A stretch of 64,000 nucleotides of DNA from Schistosoma haematobium (GCF_000699445.3 NC_067202.1:16024644-16088643), one strand, 5' to 3'; positions 47,346 through 58,810 are shown, counted from the first letter of the stretch. Notes: a model not told the origin generated them from the sequence alone. Program-made: numbers and translations.

Positions 47346-48184
47346 AAATTAAGTGGTTAAGTTGTTGTAATACTTGTTCAACTTTACTTCTATTTTCTTT
47401 CTTTTCTAATTCAATATGATGATTATTTAATGTAATATCGGTTTGATTTTTCATTGTACTATTTGAATCATTATTATATTGATCTTGTGGATATCATTAC
47501 CATGGTTTAACTTGGTAAGTTCCAGTAAAATGAGAATTGGATAGGTTGATATAAATAAGATAACATATTTGTAATATTTTTGATGTTTCGTAACTCTGTG
47601 TAGGCTACTTCTTCAGAGAATGAATAAATAACCAAATCAAAATTAACCCAAGTTTAAATGGTACAAATGAACAACACAAGAATATTACATTGATTTACAT
47701 CAATGTGATGTTTATTAAGGATAAGATATTATTTGTATTAAATTAACGTGATATACAACACATGATTTGTTATAATTCTGTGCATTTTTTTTAGTATTAT
47801 CCAGACGATTGTAGAAATCAATATATAAATGAACGTAGTTTCGACTAAGATCGTCTCCATGTTCTGAAGCGAAATAAACCTTCACTTGTACCAGTCTCTT
47901 TTGTCTTTACTTTGTGTCGTGGAGATTGTAATGGTTGCTCGGCTTTCAAGTAAATGTAATAAGCAACGTGGATTTAACAGTTATGTAGTCGGAATTTGTG
48001 CTATATGACTAAAGCTCCATAGAAATTGCTGTAAACAATAACAAATCTGAGGGATGGTCGGTATCTCCAAGAAATACTAAACATTTTTTACCTCAGAAAG
48101 TTTATAGTTAGTGATTTAGTGGATGATAACTTCTTTTTGAACAACTATATGAAACAAAAAGTCGCTAACTTATAGATTTATTTA
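47346..48184. other. Intergenic DNA upstream of the aquaporin gene
   Basis: A block near 47490-47590 (GATATCATTACCATGGTTTA) loosely matches 54525-54610. Otherwise nothing recognised. Confidence 0.3.
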
Positions 48185-48535
48185 ATAATTCAACTCATGA
48201 ATCAATTGAAGCTAGATCACGATGGAAAACCTGAAAGCACTGGATGGCCGTTTCGTCCCAGTATGGAACTCTTCATCAGTGCGCATTCACGGCCCTCCAC
48301 GAGGGGCTCGTACACAGGACGCCCTTCCTCTAAGACCACTGAGCCGGCATCTACCGGTGTTAGTGTCTAACTTTAACCAATTCACGAAATCGCACTACCA
48401 TCCACCATTGTCTTAAGTGAATTACTATCTCACAACAGACCTGACTGAACTCCACTGGTCACAGCTTCTCACTAGAACTCCAAGAAATAACTCTTGAAGA
48501 CAGTCACTAGTTAGCATATGATGATTATAATCAGA
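48185..48535 (-). repeat. Alpha hammerhead SINE, C3-mutated copy
   Basis: Minus strand: leader arm, head and a ribozyme at 48237-48284 that reads ATGAAGA in place of CTGANGA. The same unusual C3 to A change is found in the neighbouring inverted copy. GAA box intact. Confidence 0.77.
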
Positions 48536-48589
48536 GATGGGTTTTGTGGAGATTGTAATAATTTAATAATTGAATTCATGAGTCAATTG

Positions 48590-48885
48590 AGTCACTTAAT
48601 ACAATGGTGGACGGTAGTGCGATTTCGTGGATTGGTTGAAGTTAGACATTAACACCGTTGGATACCGGCCCAGTGGTCTAGAGGTTAAGCGTCGGTACGC
48701 GAGACTGATAGTTCCTGGGTCGGAATCTCGCGGGGAGCGGGATTGTGGCTGCGCACTGATGAAGAGTTCCATACTAGGATGAAAAGGACATCCAGTGCTT
48801 CTAGGTTTTCCATGGTGGTCTAGCTTCAATCGATTCATAAATTCAACTATTAAATTACTATAATCTCCACAAAACATCATTCTGA
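48590..48885 (+). repeat. Alpha hammerhead SINE, C3-mutated copy
   Basis: Head (GCCCAGTGGTCTAGAGG), B-box region (GGGTCGGAATCTCG) and ribozyme 48753-48799 with ATGAAGA and GATGAAAA. It lies head to head with the copy at 48185-48535 and ends 130 bp before the first coding exon of the aquaporin gene. Confidence 0.78.
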
Positions 48886-49003
48886 CTATAGATTTATACG
48901 CATAAAGGTTCTTATTTTAGAAGAAATTTTAATTTAGCTCACTAAATTAATGTCTATTACTGTAACGATCTTGTTTAACCTTAAAATTTTTATTTTTTGA
49001 CAG

Positions 49004-49149
49004 ATATAACATTAATGAATAAATCAAATGAGTCAATTAAAGTGGAAGGATCAATGTATAACAGTATTGTGGCAACTACACTGTTTGTAGCTTTATTTTG
49101 GACTATAGTCACTCTGTTATCATGGTTAATAAGAAATGTATTAGTTTCG
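49004..49149 (+). CDS. Aquaporin gene exon 1 (11 nt leader plus 45 codons)
   Basis: A good acceptor (TATTTTTTGACAG) ends at 49003, only 11 nt before the ATG at 49015, so the mRNA 5' end comes from an upstream leader exon or from spliced-leader trans-splicing. Coding bases are 49015-49149: a short polar N-terminus, then the first membrane segment ([20 protein letters not shown]). Donor TCG|GTAACT, phase 0. A second possible donor (AAT|GTATTA) lies 12 nt upstream, also in phase. Confidence 0.8.
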
Positions 49150-52100
49150 GTAACTTGACATATATTAGTATTATTTAATGATATATTATTATTTTTAAAA
49201 ATGGTTCTTGTTTTACGATTTCACATTTAAAACAAATAAAATAAACTTCCTTTGGTGAGACTATAATTCATGGATGACCTTTGAGTGACACTAAAGTGAC
49301 CTTAAAGGTGTCTACCCTAAATGAGGGTCATAAAGTAGTTTGAAGAATAAGGATTATGATTCATAGTTGATGATTAGTGTAAGGAATTAGATTTAGGGTT
49401 TTCATCACAAACTAGTGTCAGCTATAATACCAAGACTCTATTTAACCAAATGGGTGAATGAATTTCATGCGAGAATCCGAGACCTGTTATCCTCAGTCTG
49501 ATTGGTTCATTCATATAATTTTGTCTCGCCCTGAGATCATTTGTTCACTAATTTAAGAAGTAAAAATTATTGTATACAACTTTGAATGACACTGTAGTTT
49601 GATCAGTGCCAGTAGTATTGCTGAGATCTCTAAATTCGAATTAATTGTCATGGATTCAAAACTGACACTCAGAAGCTTGGAATTAACTGTCCAGCATACT
49701 TATTTTATTGTAGTTAAGCAGCCAAATTGAGTGTATGGCTAAATCAAATATTCTGAAGTGAATTTTGTTTCGTGTAAGACACAATTCTATCAAAAAATCA
49801 CGTCATTCAATAAACGACAGCATGTACGTTTATTTATATTCATTCAATCACATTAGCTGGTCACCTTATTGGGGTTACTATGAAAGACGTAAGAAGTCTT
49901 CATATAAAAATTGTGAAAGTAAGAACTTTCGTCTATAAGAAACAGAGGTAAATGATTTACCACATATATGATTGGACTGCGTCGGATGTGGTAACAATGG
50001 GAACAATGATCAAGTCATTATCATCAATGGTTTCAGAGTATAAGTTGCATAGTGTAAATCTAGTCTTGTTGACCCTGATACATCTAGTTCTATCTCTTCT
50101 CATTAAGTTATGTATTTTTTGAATTCAGTTGAATAATAACTTTTGCTTAGTTGTTTACGAGTCATGAACAAAAGAGGCAAATGTATTTGTCTGATTCTCT
50201 GAATTCATAAAAATAACCACTTGTTATTCGAGTGATAATATACTCTAACGTTTATCTGTTAAAATCACACAGTGATTAAGTATACATACTTCTCCTATTT
50301 TTTGAACATGATCATATGATTGATTTCAGAAAATATACTGTTATTAAGCATCATATTAACAATTTATAATACCATGATGTGCTACTTATGTTGACAGATA
50401 TAAGTAGTATATATCATAAATCGAAAGTTAAATGTCTGGTGGTAGAGAAGATGAAGAAGATCGAAGAAAAGAGAAGGAAAACAGAGAATGATTGATGTGG
50501 AAACGAAGGAACAATCAAGTTTGAGACTACTGATTGAAACTTTGCAAATAAAGTGATTCTGTAATTTATGTCCAAAAAAACATTTGGTTGTATCCACTGA
50601 TGTTCTTATTCACTGCAATACCATTGATGGTTATGTTGTGACCTCTGTAATATGTTATCTGTCTATCTGTTTATCTGATAAGTCTGTTTAAATGATTATC
50701 TGCAAATTGTACATGTTAATTGTTCTTGGTTCTATAAGATTTACCTTGAACAATGAGTGAATCCTTTAAATCTGATCTTTTAATAATGAGACATTTACAT
50801 ATTCAGGTTTCAATTCGTCCTTTATGAAACTCAAGTGATCAATGCTGTTCATATTTAACGACTCAACGTTTTTTTTTGCTAGAATTCATATCAGTGAAGT
50901 CGTATATGTCTCGATCCAACATCCTTTGACATGCATTAAGTTGCTTTATGAAATATGTAGCTTGGTACACTACCATACTATTGAAATAAATATATTTTAC
51001 TATTTAGAATCATCTGATCTTTATACATATTTAACAAAGAAATAAAATTAATTACTACTGACTTTTATGTTTCTATTTCAGTTATTCAACTCTGTTACTT
51101 CTCAAACGACTCAAGAATCCACAAATAGTTTCATTAAATTAAATGTAATATCAAAGTTGCTTGCTAAGTCTCCATTTGTAAATTTCAGAAATTCAATATA
51201 CAATCATCTTTATTCAAATCCAAAGTTATTATTGGCCATATTAGATGCTGTGGCTACAACTGAACTTTGTGCATGCAGTTTAGAATGTTGGATTGTCCGT
51301 GAAGTTTTCGATTATTGGGGTCTTTTGGTTGCTATCGCTTTAAATTGTATTCGTTCAAGCTTGTTTGTTTCATTTGATACTTATGGAAGTCCTTGTAATC
51401 CGTGGTACAGGTGATAATACTTATGCTCAACTCTGTTAAATAAATAAATTTAATCACTATGTAGGGTCAATTACTGATCTATTGAATCCGGAAAGTAATA
51501 GATAGCTAAATTGTGTACATTTGGACGTTTTCAGTAATATCATACTTGTTGGAAAATCTTGAAATTATGAGCTTGTTACTTGGAGAATTCTTTAGTGTGC
51601 TCTCAGATAATGTAATTTGAATTCGATATCATACATAATTGTTTATCATTGAATACAGATCTCCTTAAGTTAGTACATATGATATTCGGTTGTAGACCGA
51701 TTTCCTTAATTAATGTAAGTGATACACAAAAATACAAACTATAGATTTTAAAAAGTCAATCTTATTACATGAAATGATATCTCAGAGTAGAATGTTATTG
51801 GAGATTATTCATTTGATAGTAACTCACGTTATGGATGGATGGATGGAACTAGATGATGGTCATGTGATATTCTGAAATGTTTCATTTTACGTGGCTTACA
51901 TGTTTACTGATGAAGAGTTTAAACTGGAACAAAATAGTTCCCTAGAACACTTAAATATTAGAATATTTCATTGAAGTGTAACTATAGGCTGGTTTGAATT
52001 TTACTCCCTTGTACATATGTGGTTCCTAGAACACCAGTTGAATAGGACCTGAAACTTTAGATCGGTCAATAAGGTTAACAACTGTTGGTCCGAGACATGT

Positions 52101-55100
52101 TTCTAGGTGGAAACTACGTGATTTAAGTCCATGCAATAATGTCGAACAGTGATTGGAAACGTTGGGTGACATCATTCAGAATCCTTCACAACGCTGTAGC
52201 TCTATTTGCTCCTTATCTTCCTATAGATCTTCAATTACAATATTTTTCTATACCTATGCTTCTTCATGTCATTTCAAGTCATATTCTTGATGCTCACTAT
52301 TTCTGGCTATCATTGTTACTACATTCATTTGATTCATCTGTTTAATTTCATTTCATTTTACGACTATATTATGGAAAGTTGTGTTAACACATTTATGTTC
52401 ATAAGTGACTGAAATGGTTACCGAAAGAACAACTCCTTGTGATAATGAAACCTATAGAGTTTTTAAACCAAAGAAAACCTTTTAGCTACCGGGTGACACA
52501 TAATTAATCGAGGAAACTGAACATTTGCTTATCTACAAGAAATGATAACTAAAATTATCAGCTTGATGATGAGCTGTTTTGTAATGTAGTTGAGTTTTGT
52601 GTCAAACTTCTTCTTGGAAGTTTCTTGATACTTTTTACTATAGGATATTGAAGAGATTGTTAAATATGAAGTTTTAAGTCATGGACTAGCTCTGGTCAAC
52701 TAAACATGAAAAAGTAGAATGCATTAGACACCTGCTTCATCCAAGTATGGTATTTTTCAGTAGTGTACGTCCACGACCTCATAAAGTATCAAACTCATGA
52801 TCTAGTTACTCAACTTCTCTAACTAATAAAAATTAAGAACAAAAAATATCAAACGTCAACTAAGTGATCTGATGTTTAGGCGCTTGTCATGTGATCTGAA
52901 GGTTGGAGGTTCAGTTATTGAAGTGGTTCTGAATGGATATAATAGAGAAGTAACATACTAGGACAAAGTAACTGTATAATAATCTTTGATTTTCAGTGAC
53001 TTTCTAACCTAAATTAGTTTATAATTATAATTTGTATCTTTTTCTCTATATTGAAGATTCTTACTTGGTCAAACACAACCAATATGGATGATTTTCACAT
53101 GGACTTTACAACTTCTATCTGCATCGATAGCACTTAAATTATGTGTATACTGGTGGTCATTACAACTAACTATCTACCATTCAGCACGTTATGAATTAGC
53201 ATTAAAAATGTTAAATCCTCAAACTTTAATAAATTACAATTCAGATTTACAAGTTGTAGTAAGTATTGGATTCTTATGTGAAGCGGTTGTAACTTTTATG
53301 GACTTATACTTGAATAGTCTATTTTCATGTATATTAGAATGTTGGAATTCACAATGTCTTAAATATACTTCACAAACAGCATCTTCTACAAATTCAGTTA
53401 AATCGACAGTGTCTCAAATGTCGAATCCCTGTGATTTAACATGGAAACAATTTATTATTTCTTATATTGTAAGATTATTGATTATTCTTACATTGATAGG
53501 TTATGGTAAGTTGTATCTTACAATCTAATGAATTTATTAATTTATTATTTTTTCATGTGCTCAAATTATGACAAAATTGCCCACAGGTAACCTCTCACAC
53601 TATGAAGCTGAGTGACGTGACTGAGAATCCCACAGGAAGCACCAGTTTCTTTAATGATTTCAAATATGCCTTGCTGGTGAATTTCAATGAGCTCTTAACC
53701 TAGGCGAATCAAAGCTTCTTGTCGACTAAGCTCAGCTATTTGATATTCTTCAAATGATTTGTCATATCACCTTTTCCTGATAGATTATATTGGTAAATAA
53801 AACTTGATGTGGAGTAGTAACTTTTGTTCCATGATGTTGAAAATATAACGTACTCTCACTAAATCCTTGTTTATTCAATGAGTTAAGAAACCAGTTATTA
53901 TCTATTCAAATTCAAAATAATTACTACAATGAACTGAATCTTACTTTTGTTAGTTACAATGATCATGTTTATAATTCAGTTAATGGACTAATGTTAATCA
54001 GATAACTACTGAAAGCCAGAAAACACTAAACAGCAGTTCCTTCCTAGTATCAAGGACCTCAACGGTGCGTATCCATGGTTTAACTAGGGGTCAAATGCGG
54101 AACCATCGTATGTCTCAGTGAGTGCTTAAACTTCAGGGCATTTGGCCGAAAACAAGCGGTTTACGTGTTTAGCCTCGATTAATTCTATATATTCGCCGGT
54201 CATCACTCATTTTAATTTTTGATATTCGTCTCTAACCCGACACACAGATGGTCTTGAACTCGATCCTCAATGGGGTTAGGGATGAGAACCGTTGAGAAGT
54301 CTCATACTTGAACAAAACAACTATCCAGTACTTCTTAGCTTTCAATGTTTGTTTAGATAAGATCAATCACTCATATGAAATATGGAATTCAATAATTTAA
54401 ATGACGCTCAGTAATAAGTTTTTTGATCTATGACATTTTTCAATTGAAGCATTTCCTTAATTCACGTTTATTGGGCTTTAAAGCCTGGTACTAATTATTT
54501 GTAACAATGATAATAAGTTTGTATGTATCATTACCAAGGTTTGATTTGATAATTTTGAATAAACTGAGCATTGGGTAGATTGTTATAAATATATTATTTA
54601 TTTATAATGATAATAAGGTATATTCGGTCTTTAAATAAGTGGAAAATTGAATTCCTGAAGTTTAACAGAGATGAATTTCACCTGACTTTCATCAGTCAAT
54701 AACTTCAATTCAAGTATCTTGAAGTATAGTTGTGTTATTTAACACAAATTTCACTTATGAAGCAGATATTTTATTAGTTGATGGTTAGAGGTAGTCTACA
54801 GGAAACCCTGGACCCCGGTTTCGTGCTTCTTGGCACTCATCAGCAAGGTGTACCTGTAATCTTGAGAGAACTGATGCTCCCTGGCGGATTCGATCCTGTG
54901 TTACCCAACTTCACAGTCAGAGACGTTACCACTGAGCTATCCAGGCGGCGACCGATCTCCTATAGGACTGAGATGTAATCACAATTGATTGATCACTGGG
55001 TGGTGATCAATGTCATCTGTGTTAAGAACTGATCAACTAAACATAACTTCGTCTTAGTATTGATGTTCACGCTGTGATTCAGATTTAGCATTTTTTTCAC

Positions 55101-57395
55101 GTTGAACATTAACACATTATTCACTGAGTTATTATGTCCAGAGAGAGAGTCACTAGTTTATTTAACAGATACAAACCATTTGATAAATTTGTATTCGGAT
55201 ATCTTTTTTCTGACTGGATTGGCTTGATATAATCTTTGATGACAAGTTTTGGGTAATATTCAGTATGTGGTTACCAATTGAATTCCAATTAAAAGTATAC
55301 ACTTATACCTTATATATATATTGACAAAAAGATTATGATTGAAATTCACATATTCGACAGTATCTCATAAACATTTAGTCTAATCAGACAATACATATTT
55401 TTAATAGTGAAATCAGTAGTAATTTATATGATATTAGACATGATGTTGATATTCTCTACACAATATGTATACAGGTATTGGTTAGGTATAGTTCTATTTG
55501 GTGAAGACCCTGACAAAATGAAAAGTCTTCTTACCACAATAAGCAACAATGCTAGCATGTTTGGGATGCGATTTCCCCCCTCTAAATGCAAAATGTTACT
55601 TCAGGATTGGGTCGCATCGACACCTGAACTAAGTAGTTGAGCGTGTCGACCGCTTCACTTATCTTGAGAGTCTCATCAACCCTTGTGGTCTGGTGTGTGA
55701 CGAAATCTCAGCATGGATACAGAAGGCTCGACTAGCTTGCTTTTGCCAACTTGCGTCATTTATGGCGTAGGCGAGATATCCGTCTATCAACCAAAGGACG
55801 TGTTTACTGAGCAGCAGTTCGTTCCGTCCTACTTTATGGCAGTGAAACATGGCCGGTAAGAGTAGAGGATATTCGTAGGTTACTAGTATTTGATCATAGG
55901 TGTCTTCGAAACATTGCTCTTATATCCTGGAACCACCGAGTAAGTAACGCAGTTGTTAGGAAACGGGTACTAGGTAAGGATGGCAAATCAATTGATGACG
56001 TAGTGAAACTCCATCAGTTGAGATGGCTGGGACACGTGGTACGTATGCCCAACGACCGACTGCCCCGAGATGCAATGTTTTATGGTGTAGAAGTAGGTTG
56101 GAAGAAAGTTAGGGGCGGCCAGATCAAAACATGGCACAAATCCATGAAGTCGCTGACAAGTGGACTGAGCCATATGGGTAAGTGTAGACTACCTATTTAT
56201 TATCCGCGAGACGATGTCAGCCTATGGTTAAAGACCTTGGATGACATGGCTCAAAATCGTTTGCAATGACGCACCTGCATCTCCTCTTTGTGTTCTCCCA
56301 AATTCTAATCTCCTGAATTCTTCATGTCCCTTTTTTTCTCTATCAAAACTTATTTCACTCATTTATACTCCTTGAATAACTTTTACTACCTCTACCACTA
56401 CGGAGTTCAAATCGACAACTGCATCTCAGTGCAAATGTGATATGGCAACTGGAATTGATTTACGTACATACGTAAGCACGTACGAAGTTTTACGTTGTTG
56501 CTTACTGACTGAATGAATGATTGATCAACTTCTGTCTCAGCTCACAGTTTAATGAATACATTTTGGGATACATGTAATGCAAATGATGTATATTTACTTT
56601 TATAGATATGTTCTATGGTATAAATGTTATAATCAACTAAAGACAATACACAAAATTTATCTAATTTGGTAATATGACTTTCGATCTTACCTGATTTATA
56701 TTTGTTACGAGCTTAAAGTTTCCTGATTTAGAGCTGATGGAGTGATTAGAAACAGATGAAATAATTGTGTTCATTAATAATTCGGCTGTTTTTGTGAGGA
56801 CAGTTCATGGGTGAACTCAAGGAAGCCATAAGAAGCTCAGAAAGAGCCGAATATTTTCCATCTAATCATGTTTTGGAAGAATATTACAGAATCTCTACGT
56901 GAGGCTTCCCTATTGGATAAATGCTGTTGACCCCCTATATATGGTTTGGAGGACTATAATGATGATTTCCTTTTTACTAAGAACTATAAGTACCTGACAG
57001 TTTGGTACCATAATTGACATTGTTTGGAATAGCATTCCTTTCATTTGTCTTCTGTTTTCTCATTTGCTACTTGGGAATGTTCTAGCGCTCGAGTGCTCAG
57101 GTTATAAGCGGTATATTAAGAATCTAAGCTCTAGATATAAAAGTTTTCTAACATTAATGATAAATATATCATATTGTTAATAAAATCTAACAATCATAAA
57201 GTAGATGCTTAATTTGGAAAATGTCCATCAACTGTCTCATAATGACTTAGACTTCATTGTTCTTGCACTTTTATACAAATTTCATTTTGTTTCCATTCTT
57301 TACTGTTCGATCCTCTTGTCTCTCTGCTGCCAGACCTTCTGTTCACCACTAACATCATATACTACTTATGTCAATATAAGTGGCACACACCACAC

Positions 57396-57435
<40 letters not shown>

Positions 57436-58306
57436 AGCTTTATTCAATATTATATTTTTGGTACAATATAGAATTCTCAGCGCAAAGTATTCCAAACAAG
57501 TTTCCGTTTCTTTCTTCTTGGTCGGTCCTGGCGATAAATATTGAGTGATCGCCAGTTAGATGTTAGCAGTTCACTGAATGAACATCTGAATAATGTGCAT
57601 TCTCTTCGTTGTATATTGCCAGCAACCACATTGTCTCTTATTGAGTTTTTTTGTAACTTTGACAACGAAAGGTTGTACACTTTTCAGAAACGCGGCAGAA
57701 TAGGTTATGCGTTTAACAGACATAACGATATATTAAAACAAACAAAAATAGATAACTTGTTGAAATATCTAGATGGCAGGAACAGGTAGCCCGGATGCTC
57801 AAGCAGGCCATCATACTCCAATACTTCATTTGCAAAATTTTCATCAATTGTCTCAGACTTCATTGTCCCTGCATTTCAATACCAATTGCTTTCTCTTCCT
57901 GTTCTTTCCTTCTCATTCTTCTCAACCTTTTGATGCCAAACATTCTATTCTTAACTAGCGTTGTATACTACTTATATCGATATAAGTAGCACACATTGCA
58001 ATTCATATAATCAATAGGGTCATTGATGACATATATATTGTTGATTAACCCAAAGAAAAAAAAAGTACATCTTTTCTCAATTAAACTAATGTTTACTTGT
58101 TTATCCTATTTATTCCAGGTCTTGAATGGACAGGAATGTATTTAAATCCAGCCAGTGCATTTATTCAATCATGGGGTGTTGGTAATATTAAACCAATGAA
58201 TCATATTATTGTATATTGGTTTGGACCAATGTTTGGTGTTTGGTTATATACTAAAACTATAGAATGGTCATGTATATTTATATCTAAAATTATGATTACA
58301 TCATAA
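49015..58306 (+). CDS. AQP11/AQP12-like unorthodox aquaporin, four exons
   Basis: The coding exons are 49015-49149, 51082-51410, 53057-53505 and 58119-58306. All introns are GT/AG with phases 0, 2 and 1, and the joined frame is 1101 nt (366 residues plus stop). Family evidence: residues around 95-155 match the AQP11 pattern ([17 protein letters not shown], then the pore box YGSPCNPW); residues about 187-235 match its next part ([17 protein letters not shown], then [11 protein letters not shown]); the last exon gives [15 protein letters not shown] and [15 protein letters not shown], the second half-helix and last membrane segment. The first NPA is NPW (151-153; AQP11 has NPC) and the second is NPA (314-316). 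The cysteine that follows the second NPA in mammalian AQP11 is absent. AQP11/12 proteins mostly sit in internal membranes and pass water, glycerol or peroxide; the substrate here is unknown. A Cys/Ser-rich insert (about 245-283) is unusual. Confidence 0.88.
49255..49530 (+). mobile_element. MITE-like element G in aquaporin intron 1
   Basis: GGTGAGACTATAATTCATGG to TTTTGTCTCGCC; about 276 bp, missing a short internal piece. It lies 105 bp after the exon 1 donor. No target duplication visible. Confidence 0.82.
50376..50616 (+). repeat. Hairpin-headed repeat (family E) with target duplication
   Basis: Flanked by AATACCAT (50368-50375 and 50617-50624). The head hairpin is CTACTTATGTTGACAGATATA-like here, with a 4 bp loop insertion. 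It is shorter than the 19990 copy. It lies in aquaporin intron 1, sense orientation. Confidence 0.8.
51082..51410 (+). CDS. Aquaporin gene exon 2
   Basis: Acceptor TTCTATTTCAG, donor TACAG|GTGATA. It encodes residues 46-154 plus two bases: a polar loop, the second and third membrane segments ([40 protein letters not shown]) and the first pore box SPCNPWY. Confidence 0.88.
51411..53056 (+). other. Aquaporin intron 2
   Basis: Holds a GGAT tandem run near 51833-51846 and two very degraded hammerhead SINE traces (about 52700-52790, minus; 52860-52975, plus, with ACATACTAGGACAAAG). Otherwise nothing recognised. Confidence 0.5.
53057..53505 (+). CDS. Aquaporin gene exon 3
   Basis: Acceptor TCTATATTGAAG, donor TTATG|GTAAGT. 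It encodes residues 155-304 plus one base: the fourth membrane segment ([19 protein letters not shown]), the conserved [10 protein letters not shown] stretch, the fifth segment ([18 protein letters not shown]), the Cys/Ser-rich insert with six Cys, and the start of the next hydrophobic segment ([18 protein letters not shown]). Confidence 0.88.
53590..54375. repeat. Degraded hammerhead SINE traces in aquaporin intron 3
   Basis: A minus trace (about 54010-54120, GAGGTCCTTGATACTAGG) and a plus trace (about 54240-54370, GAGAAGTCTCATACTTG with AACAAAACAACTATCCAGT) keep the alpha layout with both core boxes destroyed. Confidence 0.45.
54775..54950 (-). repeat. Hammerhead SINE, gamma subfamily, with clear tRNA-like head
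   Basis: Minus strand: CTGGATAGCTCAGTGGTAAC (A box region, near 54930-54949), GGATCGAATCCGCC (B box, near 54885-54898), a 35 bp spacer, and a complete hammerhead at 54805-54849. It is the only copy of this subfamily in the window. It lies in aquaporin intron 3 but antisense to the gene. Confidence 0.85.
54805..54849 (-). ncRNA. Hammerhead ribozyme with complete core (gamma subfamily)
   Basis: Minus strand, in order: stem I ACCTTG, core CTGATGA, stem II GTGC/GCAC with a six-base loop, GAA box, stem III ACC/GGT with a two-base loop, cleavage triplet GTC, stem I partner CAGGGT (six pairs, one G-T wobble). Every conserved core base is present. Expected cleavage is between 54811 and 54810 on the + numbering. 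Confidence 0.87.
55400..56525 (+). mobile_element. LINE (family A), longest copy, part of the RT domain
   Basis: The + strand, in broken frames, reads from behind the RT active site ([36 protein letters not shown]) through the YLGS-like region and the [10 protein letters not shown] region to the [20 protein letters not shown] block and the 3' UTR with TTACTGACTGAATGAATG. Several stops and one frameshift. It lies in aquaporin intron 3, sense orientation. Confidence 0.85.
57190..57395 (-). repeat. Hairpin-headed repeat (family E), inverted
   Basis: Minus strand starts at the hairpin GCCACTTATATTGACATAAG (57370-57389) and follows the family body leftwards to about 57190. It abuts an (ATT)n run. 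Confidence 0.72.
57398..57434. repeat. (ATT)n microsatellite
   Basis: About twelve perfect ATT units next to the family E copy. Confidence 0.9.
57435..57809. other. Intronic segment with an 82-codon frame
   Basis: The + frame at 57541-57789 ([18 protein letters not shown], then [11 protein letters not shown]) is protein-like in composition but has no splice sites in register and no motif I can name. It may be a fragment of an old element. Confidence 0.25.
57810..57995 (-). repeat. Hairpin-headed repeat (family E), inverted
   Basis: The perfect palindrome CTACTTATATCGATATAAGTAG (57969-57990) heads the copy on the minus strand; the body matches the others. Confidence 0.75.
58119..58306 (+). 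CDS. Aquaporin gene exon 4, with stop codon
   Basis: Acceptor TATTTATTCCAG. It completes a split Gly codon and encodes residues 305-366, with [12 protein letters not shown] and the last membrane segment [15 protein letters not shown], ending ISKIMITS and TAA. The short tail has no obvious retention signal. Confidence 0.9.
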
Positions 58307-58431
58307 CTATTGGTAAACATGGAAACTGTCTTTCATTACCAAGTAAATTGCCTGAATTGTATAGTGAAAATGTTATAATGAAATACATTGTTGTCAATTG
58401 ACCATATCAGATTCATGTGACCATTGTTTAT

Positions 58432-58437
58432 AATAAA
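58432..58437 (+). terminator. Poly(A) signal AATAAA of the aquaporin gene
   Basis: Canonical hexamer 126 bp after the stop codon, in a T-rich context. Confidence 0.65.
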
Positions 58438-58539
58438 CTTTGTTGTACATTGAAATGTGATTTATTTTTACACATTGACATTGTTGTTTCTTCCTTAGTT
58501 TATATTTTAAATGTTTTTTCTCAGTAAACCACATGTAGT

Positions 58540-58810
58540 ATGGTATATGCTACTGATGTTGATAGATATAAGTAGTATGTACAATCAATCGGTAGTGAAA
58601 TGCCTGATGACAGAAGGTTAAAAAGATCTAAGATAAGGCAACGAGAACAGTGATTGATTGATGTGGAAATAAAAGAACAATGAAGTCTAAGACAATTGAT
58701 TAGCATTTTGCGAATAAATTGTTGTCTATGATTCTCAGATTTTACTGAGAAGTTTTGTAATTTTGTGCTCAAAAACATTTGATTTTCCCCACTTGGTGTT
58801 CTCTCAACCG
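58540..58810 (+). repeat. Hairpin-headed repeat (family E)
   Basis: GCTACTGATGTTGATAGATA head with imperfect pairing, family body, and the end near CTTGGTGTTCTCTC. It lies just past the aquaporin 3' end. Confidence 0.72.
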
